Shown: positions 36,165 to 45,752, counted from the first letter of the stretch. The stretch: DNA of 64,000 nt from Jilunia laotingensis (GCF_014385165.1 NZ_JACRTF010000001.1:3782001-3846000), one strand, 5' to 3'. Numbers and translations: made by a program. Notes: generated from the letters alone by a model not told the origin.

Positions 36165-36805
36165 TTCTTGCTTTCGTCTTTTTTCTCGTGCGAATGATAG
36201 GACTCATTCAAATATTTGCTATAAAAAAGAAGCAAAGCGATGATACCACAACTGATGGCAGCATCTGCAAAATTAAAGATTGGGCTGAAGAATATGAAAT
36301 GTTCTCCACCGACGACGGGCATCCACGCAGGCCAGTTGGTCTCGATGATCGGGAAATAGAACATATCCACAACTTTACCATAAAACCATGTTGAGTATCC
36401 TCCACCTTCGGGCATAAGAGTGGCAATCTGCGAATGAGTACTCTCATTGAATATTACTCCATAAAATACACTATCTATAATGTTTCCCAACGCCCCGGTC
36501 AGAATAAGTGATACGCAGATGATATAACCTGTTTTGAACCCTCTTTTAACGATTTTGTATAGATACCAACCTATCAATCCTACTGCGACAATCCGGAATG
36601 TGGTAAGGAATAATTTTCCAAAAATTTCCATGCCGAAGGCCATGCCATTGTTTTCTGTGAAGTAGATATAGAACCAGTCGGTAATATGGATGCTTTCGTG
36701 CCAATACATGTGAGTCTTCACCCAGATTTTAATAACCTGGTCAATAATCAACACGGAAAAGATTACGAGTAAAGCGATTTGCCCTTTCGTGAGTAGTTTT
36801 TTCAT
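36161..36805 (-). CDS. lspA: Lipoprotein signal peptidase (SPase II)
   Basis: 214 aa from the ATG at 36805 (MKKLLTKGQIALLVIFSVLI); a frame extends 9 codons further. Four spans; catalytic aspartates are in GNIIDSVF and FNFADAAIS, and FTENNGMAFG is the conserved family loop. It cleaves the prolipoprotein signal before the lipidated cysteine. The protein is longer than E. coli LspA (164 aa) owing to an extracytoplasmic insertion (~residues 115-165), as is usual in Bacteroidota. It is the target of globomycin. Confidence 0.95.
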   Translation of the reverse strand: MKKLLTKGQIALLVIFSVLIIDQVIKIWVKTHMYWHESIHITDWFYIYFTENNGMAFGMEIFGKLFLTTFRIVAVGLIGWYLYKIVKRGFKTGYIICVSLILTGALGNIIDSVFYGVIFNESTHSQIATLMPEGGGYSTWFYGKVVDMFYFPIIETNWPAWMPVVGGEHFIFFSPIFNFADAAISCGIIALLLFYSKYLNESYHSHEKKDESKK

Positions 36806-36831
36806 TATATGATGCTCTGGTATTTCATACA

Positions 36832-36899
36832 AGCCACGAGCTACAAGCTACATATAGGTTGCATATTGCAATGTACATGTAACTCATAGCTCGTAGCCG
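36832..36899. repeat. Imperfect palindrome between DksA-like gene and lspA
   Basis: AGCCACGAGCTACAAGCTACA near 36833 and TGTAACTCATAGCTCGTAGCC ending near 36898 pair at about 16 of 21 positions plus wobbles. It can form a long hairpin in the - strand transcript between the two genes. It could attenuate, process or be a small repeat element. Confidence 0.45.
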
Positions 36900-36910
36900 A
36901 TTATTTCAAA

Positions 36911-37291
36911 TTATTTTTTCCCACTGTTTTTTGCCTCGATGCTCAAGGTTGCATGAGGAACAGCACGCAAACGTTCTGCGGGGATCAGTTTTCCTGTTTC
37001 ACGGCAAATGCCATACGTCTTGTTTTCAATACGTACAAGAGCTGCCTGCAAACCTTGGATAAACTTTAATTGGCGCTGTGCCAGACGGGTTGTCTCCTCT
37101 TTAGACAATGTATTAGCTCCTTCTTCAAGAACTTTATATGTAGGAGATGTATCATCCGTGTCATTGCCATCCAATCCCATCAGACTTAATTTCAACTGGT
37201 CGTAATCACGTTGAGCTAACTCCAGTTTCTCATTAATGATGGCGCGGAATTCCTCGAGTTCCGCATCCGAGTATCTTGTTTTTTCTGCCAT
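36911..37291 (-). CDS. TraR/DksA-like protein lacking zinc ligands
   Basis: 126 aa. The coiled-coil N-terminal region (LEEFRAIINEKLELAQRDYD) and C-terminal YGICRETGKLIPAERLRAVP align with DksA-like proteins, but only one cysteine remains where four would bind zinc. TraR/DksA proteins enter the RNA polymerase secondary channel with or without ppGpp. The acidic pair needed at the coiled-coil tip may lie in MGLDGNDTDD. It lies between ileS and lspA on the same strand. Confidence 0.85.
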   Translation of the reverse strand: MAEKTRYSDAELEEFRAIINEKLELAQRDYDQLKLSLMGLDGNDTDDTSPTYKVLEEGANTLSKEETTRLAQRQLKFIQGLQAALVRIENKTYGICRETGKLIPAERLRAVPHATLSIEAKNSGKK

Positions 37292-37339
37292 AACTTTTAG
37301 TCGTTTAAAAGGTTAATTTTAGTATAGGTTTATGTATTA

Positions 37340-40300
37340 TCATTCTTTTATAACATTGACAAACAAAGAAAAATCATCAAAGTTCAGTTCAGTCCCGTCT
37401 TTCACTTCATCTGCCAGTTCGAGGGAAGTCCCTAAAACTTGGTTACAAATATAGTCTTTATATTCTTTTACAGCATCATCTGTTTGCAGATTTTTAGAGA
37501 TTGTTACTCTTATCTTGTCTGTTATTTCAAAACCGCTCGATTTGCGAATGTTCTGAATACGGTTTACCAATTCACGGGCAATACCCTCGCGACGAAGTTC
37601 TTCTGTGACTGTAACCTCTAGAGCAACAGTCAATTTACCTTCATTCGCAACAAGCCATCCTGGAATGTCTTCACTGAAGATTTCCACATCGACTGCTTCA
37701 ATGACCACTGCTGCTCCATCCAAGTCGAAAGTATATCTGCCATTCTTTTCCAATTCAGCGATAGCATCTTGTGACATTGCCGCAACTGCAGCAGCGACAG
37801 ATTTCATCTGTTTGCCGAATTTCGGACCGAGTTTTTTGAAATCACATTTCACTTTCTTCACTAAGACACCGGCAGCCCCATCTACGAATCTGATCTCTTT
37901 CACATTCACCTCATTCATGATCAGTGCTTTTACGGCTTCAATATGGGCTTTTTGTTCTTCATCAACTACCGGAACCATGATACATTGAAGCGGTTGGCGA
38001 ACTTTGATATTAACTTTACGACGCAATGCCAATACCATAGAGGTGACATCCTGAGCCATTTGCATCTGAGTTTCCAACTCTTTATTGATTATGCTTTCAT
38101 TGCATTCAGGGAACTTAGCCAAATGAACGGATACTACACTGTCACGTCCCGTAGCTGCAATCAGATCACTGTACAAACGATCCGCATAGAACGGTGCAAT
38201 CGGAGCCATCAATTTAGCTACTGTTTCCAAACATGTATACAGTGTCTGATAGGCCGATAGTTTATCTTGAGTGAATCCACCGCCCCAGAAACGTTTACGA
38301 TTCAAGCGTACATACCAGTTCGACAAGTTATCGTTAACGAAATCCGAGATTAAACGTCCGGCTTTTGTCGGTTCGTATTCATTGTAACAAGTATCTACTT
38401 CTTTTATTAATGTGTTCAGTACGGAAAGAATCCAACGATCGATTTCGGGACGTTCTTCCATCGGAACATCCGTCTCCTTATATTCAAATCCGTCTACATT
38501 CGCATAGAGAGCGAAGAATGAATACGTATTATATAATGTACCAAAGAACTTGCGGCGGACTTCTTCAATACCGTCTACATCAAATTTCAGATTATCCCAA
38601 GGAGAAGAATTCGTAATCATATACCACCGCAAAGGATCGGAACCGTACTTTTCAATTGTGGAGAATGGATCGACTGCGTTGCCCAATCGTTTGGACATTT
38701 TGTTTCCGTTTTTATCCAGTACGAGTCCGTTGGATATGACTGCTTTATAAGAGACACTATCGAACACCATTGTAGCAATGGCATGCAAAGTAAAGAACCA
38801 TCCACGGGTCTGATCCACCCCTTCGGCAATAAAGTCAGCAGGATATACCAGATGTTTGTCTAACAATTCTTTGTTTTCAAACGGATAGTGAATCTGGGCA
38901 TATGGCATAGCTCCTGAATCGAACCAAACGTCAATCAAGTCCGTTTCACGTTTCATTGGTTTTCCATCTTTGGAAACAAGGATGATGTCATCTACATACG
39001 GACGATGCAAATCGATTTTATTATAATTATCTTCCGAATACTGCCCTGGAACGAAACCTTTCTCTTTGTATGGATTAGATTTCATAAATCCTGCAGCGAC
39101 CGATTTTTCTATTTCATTGTATAGTTCTTCTACGGATTCAATGCACATCTCATCGCTGTTGTCTTCAGTACGCCAGATCGGTAATGGAGTGCCCCAATAA
39201 CGTGATCGGCTCAGATTCCAGTCGTTCAAGTTTTCGAGCCATTTACCAAAACGACCGGTTCCTGTTGACTCTGGTTTCCAGTTGATGGTTTTATTCAATT
39301 CCATCATCCGTTCTTTGCATGCTGTCGAACGAATAAACCAACTGTCCAATGGATAGTAAAGTACAGGTTTGTCCGTACGCCAGCAGTGTGGATAGTTGTG
39401 TACATGCTTTTCGATTTTGAAAGCGAGGTTGTTAGCTTTCATCATCATGCAAATGCTTACATCCAGAGTCTCATCCTGATCGGTCAGAGACGGATCATAA
39501 GCATTTTTCACAAAACGGCCGGCATATTCTTTATATAGATCAATATTAACGCGCTCTTTTACAAACGTTTCGTCAAGTTCATCTAAAGTATAGAATTTAC
39601 CGGTCAGATCGACCATAGGACGGAGTTCCCCCTTTTTATTGACTAGTTGCAACGGAGGTACACCGGCTGCTTTAGCTACCAGGGCATCATCCGCACCAAA
39701 CGTAGGAGCGATATGCACGATACCCGTACCGTCTTCTGTGGTTACATAATCACCCGGGATAACGCGGAATGCACCCTCTCCCGGATTTACCCAAGGAATC
39801 AGTTGTTCGTATTCCATGCCAACCAGGTCGGGGCCTTTATATTCGGCTATTACTTTGAACGGTACGAGTTTGTCACCAGGTTTGTAATCTTCCAGCTTCA
39901 GATCGGCAGCTTTAGGATTGAAATGTGCATTTAACAAAGCTTTTGCCAAAACTACAGTGATAGGTTGGCCGGTATATGCATTATAAGATTGTACGGCTAC
40001 ATAATCTATCTTCGGGCCTACACAAAGTGCAGTGTTTGACGGCAATGTCCATGGTGTGGTAGTCCATGCGAGAAAATACGGAGTCCCCCACTCAGCCATT
40101 TCCGGCTTTGGATTTTTCATCTTGAACTGAGCCACAACGGTAGTATCTTTCACATCACGGTAACAGCCCGGTTGGTTCAACTCATGGGAACTCAAACCTG
40201 TTCCGGCAGCCGGTGAATACGGTTGGATGGTGTATCCTTTATATAACAGTCCTTTTTTATATAATTGTTTCAAGAGCCACCACAATGTTTCAATATAGCG

Positions 40301-40765
40301 GTTGTCAAATGTGATATAAGGGTGCTTCATGTCTACCCAATATCCCATCTTGTGAGTCAGGTCTTCCCACTCTTTCGTGTATTTCATCACATCTTTCCGA
40401 CAAGCTGCATTATATTCGGCTACGGAAATCTTTTTGCCGATGTCTTCCTTCGTGATTCCTAAAGCCTTCTCTACACCCAATTCAACCGGAAGTCCGTGAG
40501 TGTCCCATCCGGCTTTACGTTTCACCTGATAGCCTTTCATTGTTTTGTAACGGCAGAATATATCTTTAATAGAACGGGCCATCACATGGTGAATACCCGG
40601 CATACCATTGGCTGAGGGAGGTCCTTCGAAGAAAACAAACGAAGGACAGCCTTCACGTTCTGTCATACTCTTGGCGAAAACCTGGTTTTCGTCCCATTTT
40701 TTCAATACATCCTTGTTTACCTGTGAGAGGTCGAACTGTGAATATTCAGCAAACTTCTTGCTCAT
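37340..40765 (-). CDS. ileS: Isoleucyl-tRNA synthetase, type 2
   Basis: 1141 aa. The class I signature is the non-canonical GIHH (residues 57-60, in NGMPGIHHVMAR) instead of HxGH. KMSKR occurs near residue 693. The editing (CP1) domain is in the middle, and YSPAAGTGLSSHEL and the length fit the eukaryote-like type 2 group. The C-terminus lacks the CxxC zinc motif of type 1 enzymes. It charges tRNA-Ile. The family knowledge predicts low sensitivity to mupirocin. A -7 box at 40850-40857 precedes it. Confidence 0.95.
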   Translation of the reverse strand: MSKKFAEYSQFDLSQVNKDVLKKWDENQVFAKSMTEREGCPSFVFFEGPPSANGMPGIHHVMARSIKDIFCRYKTMKGYQVKRKAGWDTHGLPVELGVEKALGITKEDIGKKISVAEYNAACRKDVMKYTKEWEDLTHKMGYWVDMKHPYITFDNRYIETLWWLLKQLYKKGLLYKGYTIQPYSPAAGTGLSSHELNQPGCYRDVKDTTVVAQFKMKNPKPEMAEWGTPYFLAWTTTPWTLPSNTALCVGPKIDYVAVQSYNAYTGQPITVVLAKALLNAHFNPKAADLKLEDYKPGDKLVPFKVIAEYKGPDLVGMEYEQLIPWVNPGEGAFRVIPGDYVTTEDGTGIVHIAPTFGADDALVAKAAGVPPLQLVNKKGELRPMVDLTGKFYTLDELDETFVKERVNIDLYKEYAGRFVKNAYDPSLTDQDETLDVSICMMMKANNLAFKIEKHVHNYPHCWRTDKPVLYYPLDSWFIRSTACKERMMELNKTINWKPESTGTGRFGKWLENLNDWNLSRSRYWGTPLPIWRTEDNSDEMCIESVEELYNEIEKSVAAGFMKSNPYKEKGFVPGQYSEDNYNKIDLHRPYVDDIILVSKDGKPMKRETDLIDVWFDSGAMPYAQIHYPFENKELLDKHLVYPADFIAEGVDQTRGWFFTLHAIATMVFDSVSYKAVISNGLVLDKNGNKMSKRLGNAVDPFSTIEKYGSDPLRWYMITNSSPWDNLKFDVDGIEEVRRKFFGTLYNTYSFFALYANVDGFEYKETDVPMEERPEIDRWILSVLNTLIKEVDTCYNEYEPTKAGRLISDFVNDNLSNWYVRLNRKRFWGGGFTQDKLSAYQTLYTCLETVAKLMAPIAPFYADRLYSDLIAATGRDSVVSVHLAKFPECNESIINKELETQMQMAQDVTSMVLALRRKVNIKVRQPLQCIMVPVVDEEQKAHIEAVKALIMNEVNVKEIRFVDGAAGVLVKKVKCDFKKLGPKFGKQMKSVAAAVAAMSQDAIAELEKNGRYTFDLDGAAVVIEAVDVEIFSEDIPGWLVANEGKLTVALEVTVTEELRREGIARELVNRIQNIRKSSGFEITDKIRVTISKNLQTDDAVKEYKDYICNQVLGTSLELADEVKDGTELNFDDFSLFVNVIKE

Positions 40766-40849
40766 CTTTTATCTACGATTTTACAAATTACATGGTTCAA
40801 ATGAAGATACTCTTTGTATTATTGAAGTAATCTTCTTATTTTAAGGGTG

Positions 40850-40857
40850 CAAATGTA
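40850..40857 (-). promoter_or_regulatory. -7 box (TACATTTG) for ileS
   Basis: CAAATGTA on the + strand, about 85 nt from the ATG, giving a leader of moderate length. No T-box leader is visible. Confidence 0.65.
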
Positions 40858-41008
40858 CAAAAACATTCTTTTTCTTACAAGAAAAGGCTTTTTAATTTCA
40901 ATCCGTCAGAAAAGCCTTTCTATGATAAAGACTCTAAAAAGCATTGATAAAAGTCAAACAAAACAAATAAAATCTTGTTGTAGTGGAAATTTTAAACTAT
41001 TACAGGAT

Positions 41009-42058
41009 ATGAATTACGGTATAAGCGTGTTATTCAGGGCAATTCCGCTGTTGATGGCTCTGTTCTGTTTCGGGTACGGAACATTTATTTATGTTTTGGG
41101 CGATGATCCAAGTCGGTTGGTAGCTGGCCCGGTAGTCTTTTCATTGGGGATGATCTGTATTGCACTCTTTGCAACAGCTGCAACTATCATACGACAGATT
41201 ATCCATACATATGGGCGGAATTCAAAATACGCTTTGCCGATCATTGCCTACCTGTCTGCCGTGATTACTATCATTGGCGGGATTGTCATCTTCTCTACTT
41301 CTGATACACCGGGAGCATTCGTTGCCGGACATGTAGTGGCAGGTGTCGGATTGATCACGACATGTGTGGCAACAGCAGCCACTTCTTCAACCCGTTTTTC
41401 GCTGATTCCTCTCAATTCAAAAGCAAATGGGCATGATATACCCCAAGAAGCTTTTACCGACAGTCAGGAGCGTTTGTTAAAGGGGGTTGCAGTTGTAGCT
41501 TCTGGTGCAGCTTGGATATGGGCTTTCGTATTATTAGGACAAAGCGAGATTCATCCAGCCTATTTCGTAGCAGGCCATGTAATGATCGGTTTGGCCTGCA
41601 TCTGCACAAGCTTGATTGCATTGGTGGCAACCATAGCCCGGCAAGTGCGGAATGTATATTCGGCAAATGAACGTAACCGATGGCCAAGGTTGGTATTGTT
41701 GATGGGGACAGTCTCTTTATTCTGGGGAGTGTTTGTGATTTTTGCCGATTCAAGTACAACAAACGGAGTGATCGGCTATATAATGATTGGTTTAGGATTG
41801 GTTTGTTATAGCATTTCCAGCAAAGTTATCCTGTTGGCTAAAATCTGGAGACATGAATTTAAGTTATCCAATCGTATCCCTATGATTCCCATACTTACGG
41901 CATTGACCTGTTTGTTCTTGGCTGCTTTTGCATTCGAACTTGGTACCATTCATGAAGATTATTTTATTCCGGCACGTGTTCTTGCAGGACTGGGAGCTAT
42001 CTGTTTTACATTATTTTCTATTGTCAGCATTCTGGAAAGTGGGACTTCGACTCAATAA
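41009..42058 (+). CDS. YhiM-like (DUF2776) inner-membrane protein
   Basis: 349 aa from the ATG at 41009 (MNYGISVLFRAIPLLMALFC), which matches the length of E. coli YhiM (~350). Earlier starts (40847, 40922) would add a non-hydrophobic leader. Ten or so spans; FVAGHVVAGVGLITTCVATA, YFVAGHVMIGLACICTSLIA and IPMIPILTALTCLFLAAFAF are close to YhiM. A role in acid or osmotic stress is reported for YhiM but the mechanism is unclear. It is uncommon next to ileS. Confidence 0.82.
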   Translation: MNYGISVLFRAIPLLMALFCFGYGTFIYVLGDDPSRLVAGPVVFSLGMICIALFATAATIIRQIIHTYGRNSKYALPIIAYLSAVITIIGGIVIFSTSDTPGAFVAGHVVAGVGLITTCVATAATSSTRFSLIPLNSKANGHDIPQEAFTDSQERLLKGVAVVASGAAWIWAFVLLGQSEIHPAYFVAGHVMIGLACICTSLIALVATIARQVRNVYSANERNRWPRLVLLMGTVSLFWGVFVIFADSSTTNGVIGYIMIGLGLVCYSISSKVILLAKIWRHEFKLSNRIPMIPILTALTCLFLAAFAFELGTIHEDYFIPARVLAGLGAICFTLFSIVSILESGTSTQ

Positions 42059-42683
42059 TTTATTTATATTAAATGAGTTTTATGAAACAAACCTATTCTT
42101 TTATAGCAATAAACTGTCAATAATCTTTTTCCTTTTTACTGATTAAAAAAGGTTTCTAAATCGTTCCTTAATCCTTGATTTATGGAATAATATTTTGACA
42201 TCAATGAAGGCCAACTACTACGGATATTTTTCCTCACCGATGAACCATTTCCTGATCACCGATGAACACCCTGTTGCTCGGTGATGAACGACCTCTTCAT
42301 CGGTGATCAAGAGGTCGTTCATCATCGAGGTAAAAATGCACTCAATAATGACTGATTATCAATGGTTTAAGTTTTATATTTTGCGTAATACTACCATAGG
42401 ATTATCAAAAATGACAGTTTAACAACAAGCACTTTAAGATAAAAATTCCATACTTAACACATCTACTAAGGTAGATACTTGTCAGGTACTCGCTATACAT
42501 TTATTTTAAATGCGGAATATGTATTCAACCACTGATTCGCCTTCACGGCAAACTAACACGTCCCTTAAAAAGCAACTGCTTTAAACTTCATTCAAAATTG
42601 TATTTAATACAAATTATCAGCCATTTTATACGTTTATTGGCATTTTTTTACTTACCTTTGTCACGGTGTTAAATGATAGAACA
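42059..42683. other. 625-base intergenic region with palindromic cluster
   Basis: No credible gene. 42226-42330 contains clustered repeats (separate entry). The rest is AT-rich without a recognised terminator or box apart from TACCTTTG at 42654-42661, a fair -7 box 22 nt before the ResB-like ATG. Confidence 0.5.
42226..42330. repeat. Cluster of TCACCGATGAAC repeats forming two exclusive hairpins
   Basis: TCACCGATGAAC occurs at 42234-42245 and 42256-42267. TGATCACCGATGAA (42253-42266) is a perfect 14-bp inverted match to TTCATCGGTGATCA (42296-42309). GATGAACGACCTCTT (42283-42297) is a perfect 15-bp inverted match to AAGAGGTCGTTCATC (42309-42323). The loop of the second hairpin is the right arm of the first, so only one can form at a time. 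Confidence 0.8.
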
Positions 42684-43562
42684 ATGCGCGGACAACTATT
42701 ATTTATATTGATTTATCTGATATTAGCTGCTTTTATACAGTCGATATTGGGGAATTTCCCTCTTTATTTTTTCACATTTCCATTGAATGTGATTCTGGCG
42801 TTGATGTGGAGCTTTTTGCTATTTCGATTTTATAAAGAAAGAAACAGATTACCATTCACACGTTTTTTGCTATCTTCCCGGACGAGTATCTTTTCTATTA
42901 TATCATTAATAGGTGGTAGTCTGATTATTGGATTGTTTCCTCAATTATCTGACAGTGAAGCAGGGATGAAAGAAGGGATCGCTGCTGCTCTGGGATGCTA
43001 TAACTTCATGACTTCATGGATATTCATAGCTATTTTATTTCTGTTACTGAGTAATTTGGGATTAGTAATTATCCATGCTTGTTACCATCGTAAGAAAGCA
43101 AAAATGCGTTTCCTGCTCAACCATATAGGTTTGTGGTTAGCATTATTTGCCGGATTCTTCGGAAGCAGCGATGTGTTGATCACTCGTATTCCTTTGTATG
43201 CCGGAAAAACTGCTCAAGAGTCATATAGCATGGATGGTTCCGTATATCATCTGGATTATGAAATGGAACTGCATTCTTTTAACGTGGAATATTATCCGAA
43301 TGGGATGCCTTCCCGATTTGCAGCCGATGTTCGCATTGGAGACCAAAGCACCGTGTTGGAAGTTAATCATCCGTATAACTATCGGTTTGGAGAGGATATA
43401 TATTTGACCGGATATGATACGAGAAACAATGGTAATTCTCAATATTGTGTGCTGCAAATAGTACGTCAGCCTTGGAAATATATTACTGTGGTTGGAATAC
43501 TTATGATGTTAGCAGGTGCCATACTGCTATTTATTAACGGGCCAAAACATACTCAATCATGA
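42684..43562 (+). CDS. ResB-like cytochrome c biogenesis protein
   Basis: 292 aa from the ATG at 42684; a GTG six codons earlier is possible. Four or five spans with a periplasmic beta-rich region (residues ~175-265, QESYSMDGSVYHLDYEMELH, LEVNHPYNYRFGEDIYLTGY) typical of ResB/Ccs1. It overlaps the CcsA gene by 4 nt (ATGA). With CcsA it forms the System II haem delivery and ligation machine for periplasmic cytochromes c. Confidence 0.82.
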   Translation: MRGQLLFILIYLILAAFIQSILGNFPLYFFTFPLNVILALMWSFLLFRFYKERNRLPFTRFLLSSRTSIFSIISLIGGSLIIGLFPQLSDSEAGMKEGIAAALGCYNFMTSWIFIAILFLLLSNLGLVIIHACYHRKKAKMRFLLNHIGLWLALFAGFFGSSDVLITRIPLYAGKTAQESYSMDGSVYHLDYEMELHSFNVEYYPNGMPSRFAADVRIGDQSTVLEVNHPYNYRFGEDIYLTGYDTRNNGNSQYCVLQIVRQPWKYITVVGILMMLAGAILLFINGPKHTQS

Positions 43563-44344
43563 TAACCTGGAATAATTTTCACCTGTTTGCTATTGTTTCC
43601 ATTGTATTATGGCTGATAGGTGCCACATTTGCATTACGGTCTTCAAAACGAAGCAGAGCAGCGATCGGCTTGACATCGGCAGGAGTACTCGTTTTGGGCG
43701 TTTTTATTGTCGGCTTGTGGATGTTTCTTCAACGTCCACCATTACGGACTATGGGTGAAACTCGCCTATGGTATTCCTTCTTCATGGGAATCGCAGGTTT
43801 ATTGACGTACATTCGTTGGAAATACAGATGGATACTTTCCTTCTCAACTCTCCTTTCTACTGTTTTCGTCATCATCAATTTATTGAAGCCTGAGATTCAT
43901 GATCAGTCTTTGATGCCCGCCTTACAAAGCGCATGGTTCATTCCCCATGTCACGGTTTATATGTTTTCATATTCAGTATTGGGATGCGCCTTTATTATTG
44001 CAATTTGCGGTTTGTTGCGTCATAGAGAAGAGTATTTGGTGACAGCCGACAATCTGGTATATGCCGGAGTCGCTTTTTTAACAATCGGAATGTTGCTCGG
44101 TTCACTTTGGGCAAAAGAAGCTTGGGGGAATTATTGGAGCTGGGATCCGAAAGAAACATGGGCTGTGATCACTTGGATGGGATATCTTTTATATATGCAT
44201 CTGCGTCTGCAGCAAAAGACAAAGAACAAGCTGTTATATATTATATTGATATTCTCATTCCTTACATTGCAGATGTGTTGGTATGGAGTGAACTATCTGC
44301 CTTCAGCTCAACAAAGCGTACATTTATATAATCGTAGTAACTAA
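43559..44344 (+). CDS. ccsA: CcsA/ResC-type cytochrome c assembly protein
   Basis: 261 aa, eight spans. The tryptophan-rich WWD-type motif is clear (WGNYWSWDPKETWAVITWMG, ~residue 187), and haem-binding histidines are in WFIPHVTVYMFSY and near the end of the protein (MHLRLQQK region). It handles haem at the outer face of the inner membrane and joins it to CXXCH motifs with ResB. The next gene encodes a three-haem peroxidase, an obvious client. Confidence 0.9.
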   Translation: MITWNNFHLFAIVSIVLWLIGATFALRSSKRSRAAIGLTSAGVLVLGVFIVGLWMFLQRPPLRTMGETRLWYSFFMGIAGLLTYIRWKYRWILSFSTLLSTVFVIINLLKPEIHDQSLMPALQSAWFIPHVTVYMFSYSVLGCAFIIAICGLLRHREEYLVTADNLVYAGVAFLTIGMLLGSLWAKEAWGNYWSWDPKETWAVITWMGYLLYMHLRLQQKTKNKLLYIILIFSFLTLQMCWYGVNYLPSAQQSVHLYNRSN

Positions 44345-44361
44345 TTAAAAAAGAATGCACA

Positions 44362-45750
44362 ATGAAAAAGAGTACAAAACTTGCCATTGCCCTATTGGTG
44401 GTAATAGTCTTATTGACCGTTACCTATCGCGTCGCGAACAAAGCTCCTTCTCAGGAACTTACTGCTGACGCACAGATGCAGGAAATTATTACATCGGGAG
44501 GCTGTCTGCGCTGCCATTCCGCAAACTCCGATCTCCCATTTTATGCCAGTTGGCCAGTTGCCGGGAATATCGTTATGAAAGACGTTGCCGAAGGCCACCG
44601 CACTTTCGATATGGCGGAAATGGTTGAAGCATTGAAAGCTGGAAAACCTGTGGGTAAAGTTGCTCTGGCTAAAGTGGAGAAAGTGATGATGGATGGAAAA
44701 ATGCCTTTGCACCAATACTATATGGTACATTGGGGCTCGACTACCACAGGTGCAAAAAAAGAAATGGCACTTGCTTGGGCTAAACAGCACCGCCTTGCGC
44801 ATTACGCTAACGGTCTTTCCGCTGAAGAATTCGCTAATGAACCGATTCGCCCCATTGCGGATTCTATTCCAGTGGACATGCGTAAAGTAATCCTTGGCGA
44901 CTTGCTATATCATGATACTCGTCTTTCGGCAGACAATACCGTTTCTTGTGCTTCCTGTCACGGATTAAATACCGGAGGAGTAGACAATAAGCAATATTCC
45001 GAAGGTGTCGGTGGACAATTCGGTGGTGTTAATGCTCCTACTGTTTATAATGCCGCATATAATTTCGTTCAGTTCTGGGACGGTCGAGCCGGAACACTCG
45101 CTGAACAAGCCGCTGGCCCTCCTTTGAACCCGGTAGAGATGGCTTGTCACTCTTTTGACGAAATCATTGCCAAACTGCAGCAGGATGAAAATTTCTCCAA
45201 AGCTTTTACCGAAGTATATCCTGACGGTTATTCTGAAAAAAACATCACGAATGCTATCGAAGAATTTGAAAAGACATTACTGACTCCGAACTCACGTTTC
45301 GATCGCTATCTGAAAGGCGATAAAAAAGCTATTAATGATGTAGAATTGGCAGGTTACGAGCTTTTTAAAAAATATGATTGTGCTACCTGCCATGTTGGAG
45401 AGACCCTTGGTGGGCAGTCTTACGAATTAATGGGAGTAAAGAGAGATTATTTTGCTGACAGAGGTCTTGAAATGACAGAAGAAGATAATGGTCGTTTCAA
45501 ACAGACTAAAGATGATCGTGATAAGCACCGTTTTAAAGTGCCAGGTCTGAGAAACATAGCTTTGACTGCTCCTTATTTCCATGACGGAAGCATGAAAACG
45601 ATGAAAGAGGCTGTAGATTATATGGCAAAATATCAAATGAATCTTGATCTTCCGGAGGATGAACTAAACAAAATAGTTTCCTTCTTAGAAACCTTGACAG
45701 GCGAATACAAAGGCAAACTGCTGACAAATGACAATTTTAAAGAGTTATAA
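44362..45750 (+). CDS. Cytochrome c peroxidase with an extra N-terminal haem domain
   Basis: 462 aa. An N-terminal anchor (LAIALLVVIVLLTVTYRVA) is followed by three haem c motifs: CLRCH (48-52), CASCH (196-200) and CATCH (340-344). The first belongs to an added haem-binding domain; the others form the di-haem peroxidase core (MauG/CcpA family) with FWDGRAGTLAEQAAGPPLNP and FKVPGLRNIALTAPYFHDGS. It reduces hydrogen peroxide in the periplasm using quinol-derived electrons. It lies 18 nt after ccsA. Confidence 0.93.
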   Translation: MKKSTKLAIALLVVIVLLTVTYRVANKAPSQELTADAQMQEIITSGGCLRCHSANSDLPFYASWPVAGNIVMKDVAEGHRTFDMAEMVEALKAGKPVGKVALAKVEKVMMDGKMPLHQYYMVHWGSTTTGAKKEMALAWAKQHRLAHYANGLSAEEFANEPIRPIADSIPVDMRKVILGDLLYHDTRLSADNTVSCASCHGLNTGGVDNKQYSEGVGGQFGGVNAPTVYNAAYNFVQFWDGRAGTLAEQAAGPPLNPVEMACHSFDEIIAKLQQDENFSKAFTEVYPDGYSEKNITNAIEEFEKTLLTPNSRFDRYLKGDKKAINDVELAGYELFKKYDCATCHVGETLGGQSYELMGVKRDYFADRGLEMTEEDNGRFKQTKDDRDKHRFKVPGLRNIALTAPYFHDGSMKTMKEAVDYMAKYQMNLDLPEDELNKIVSFLETLTGEYKGKLLTNDNFKEL

Positions 45751-45752
45751 TA

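Noticed and set aside
42226..42330. CRISPR-like array
   Set aside because: Repeats are too short and irregular, with inverted copies and no spacers of constant size.
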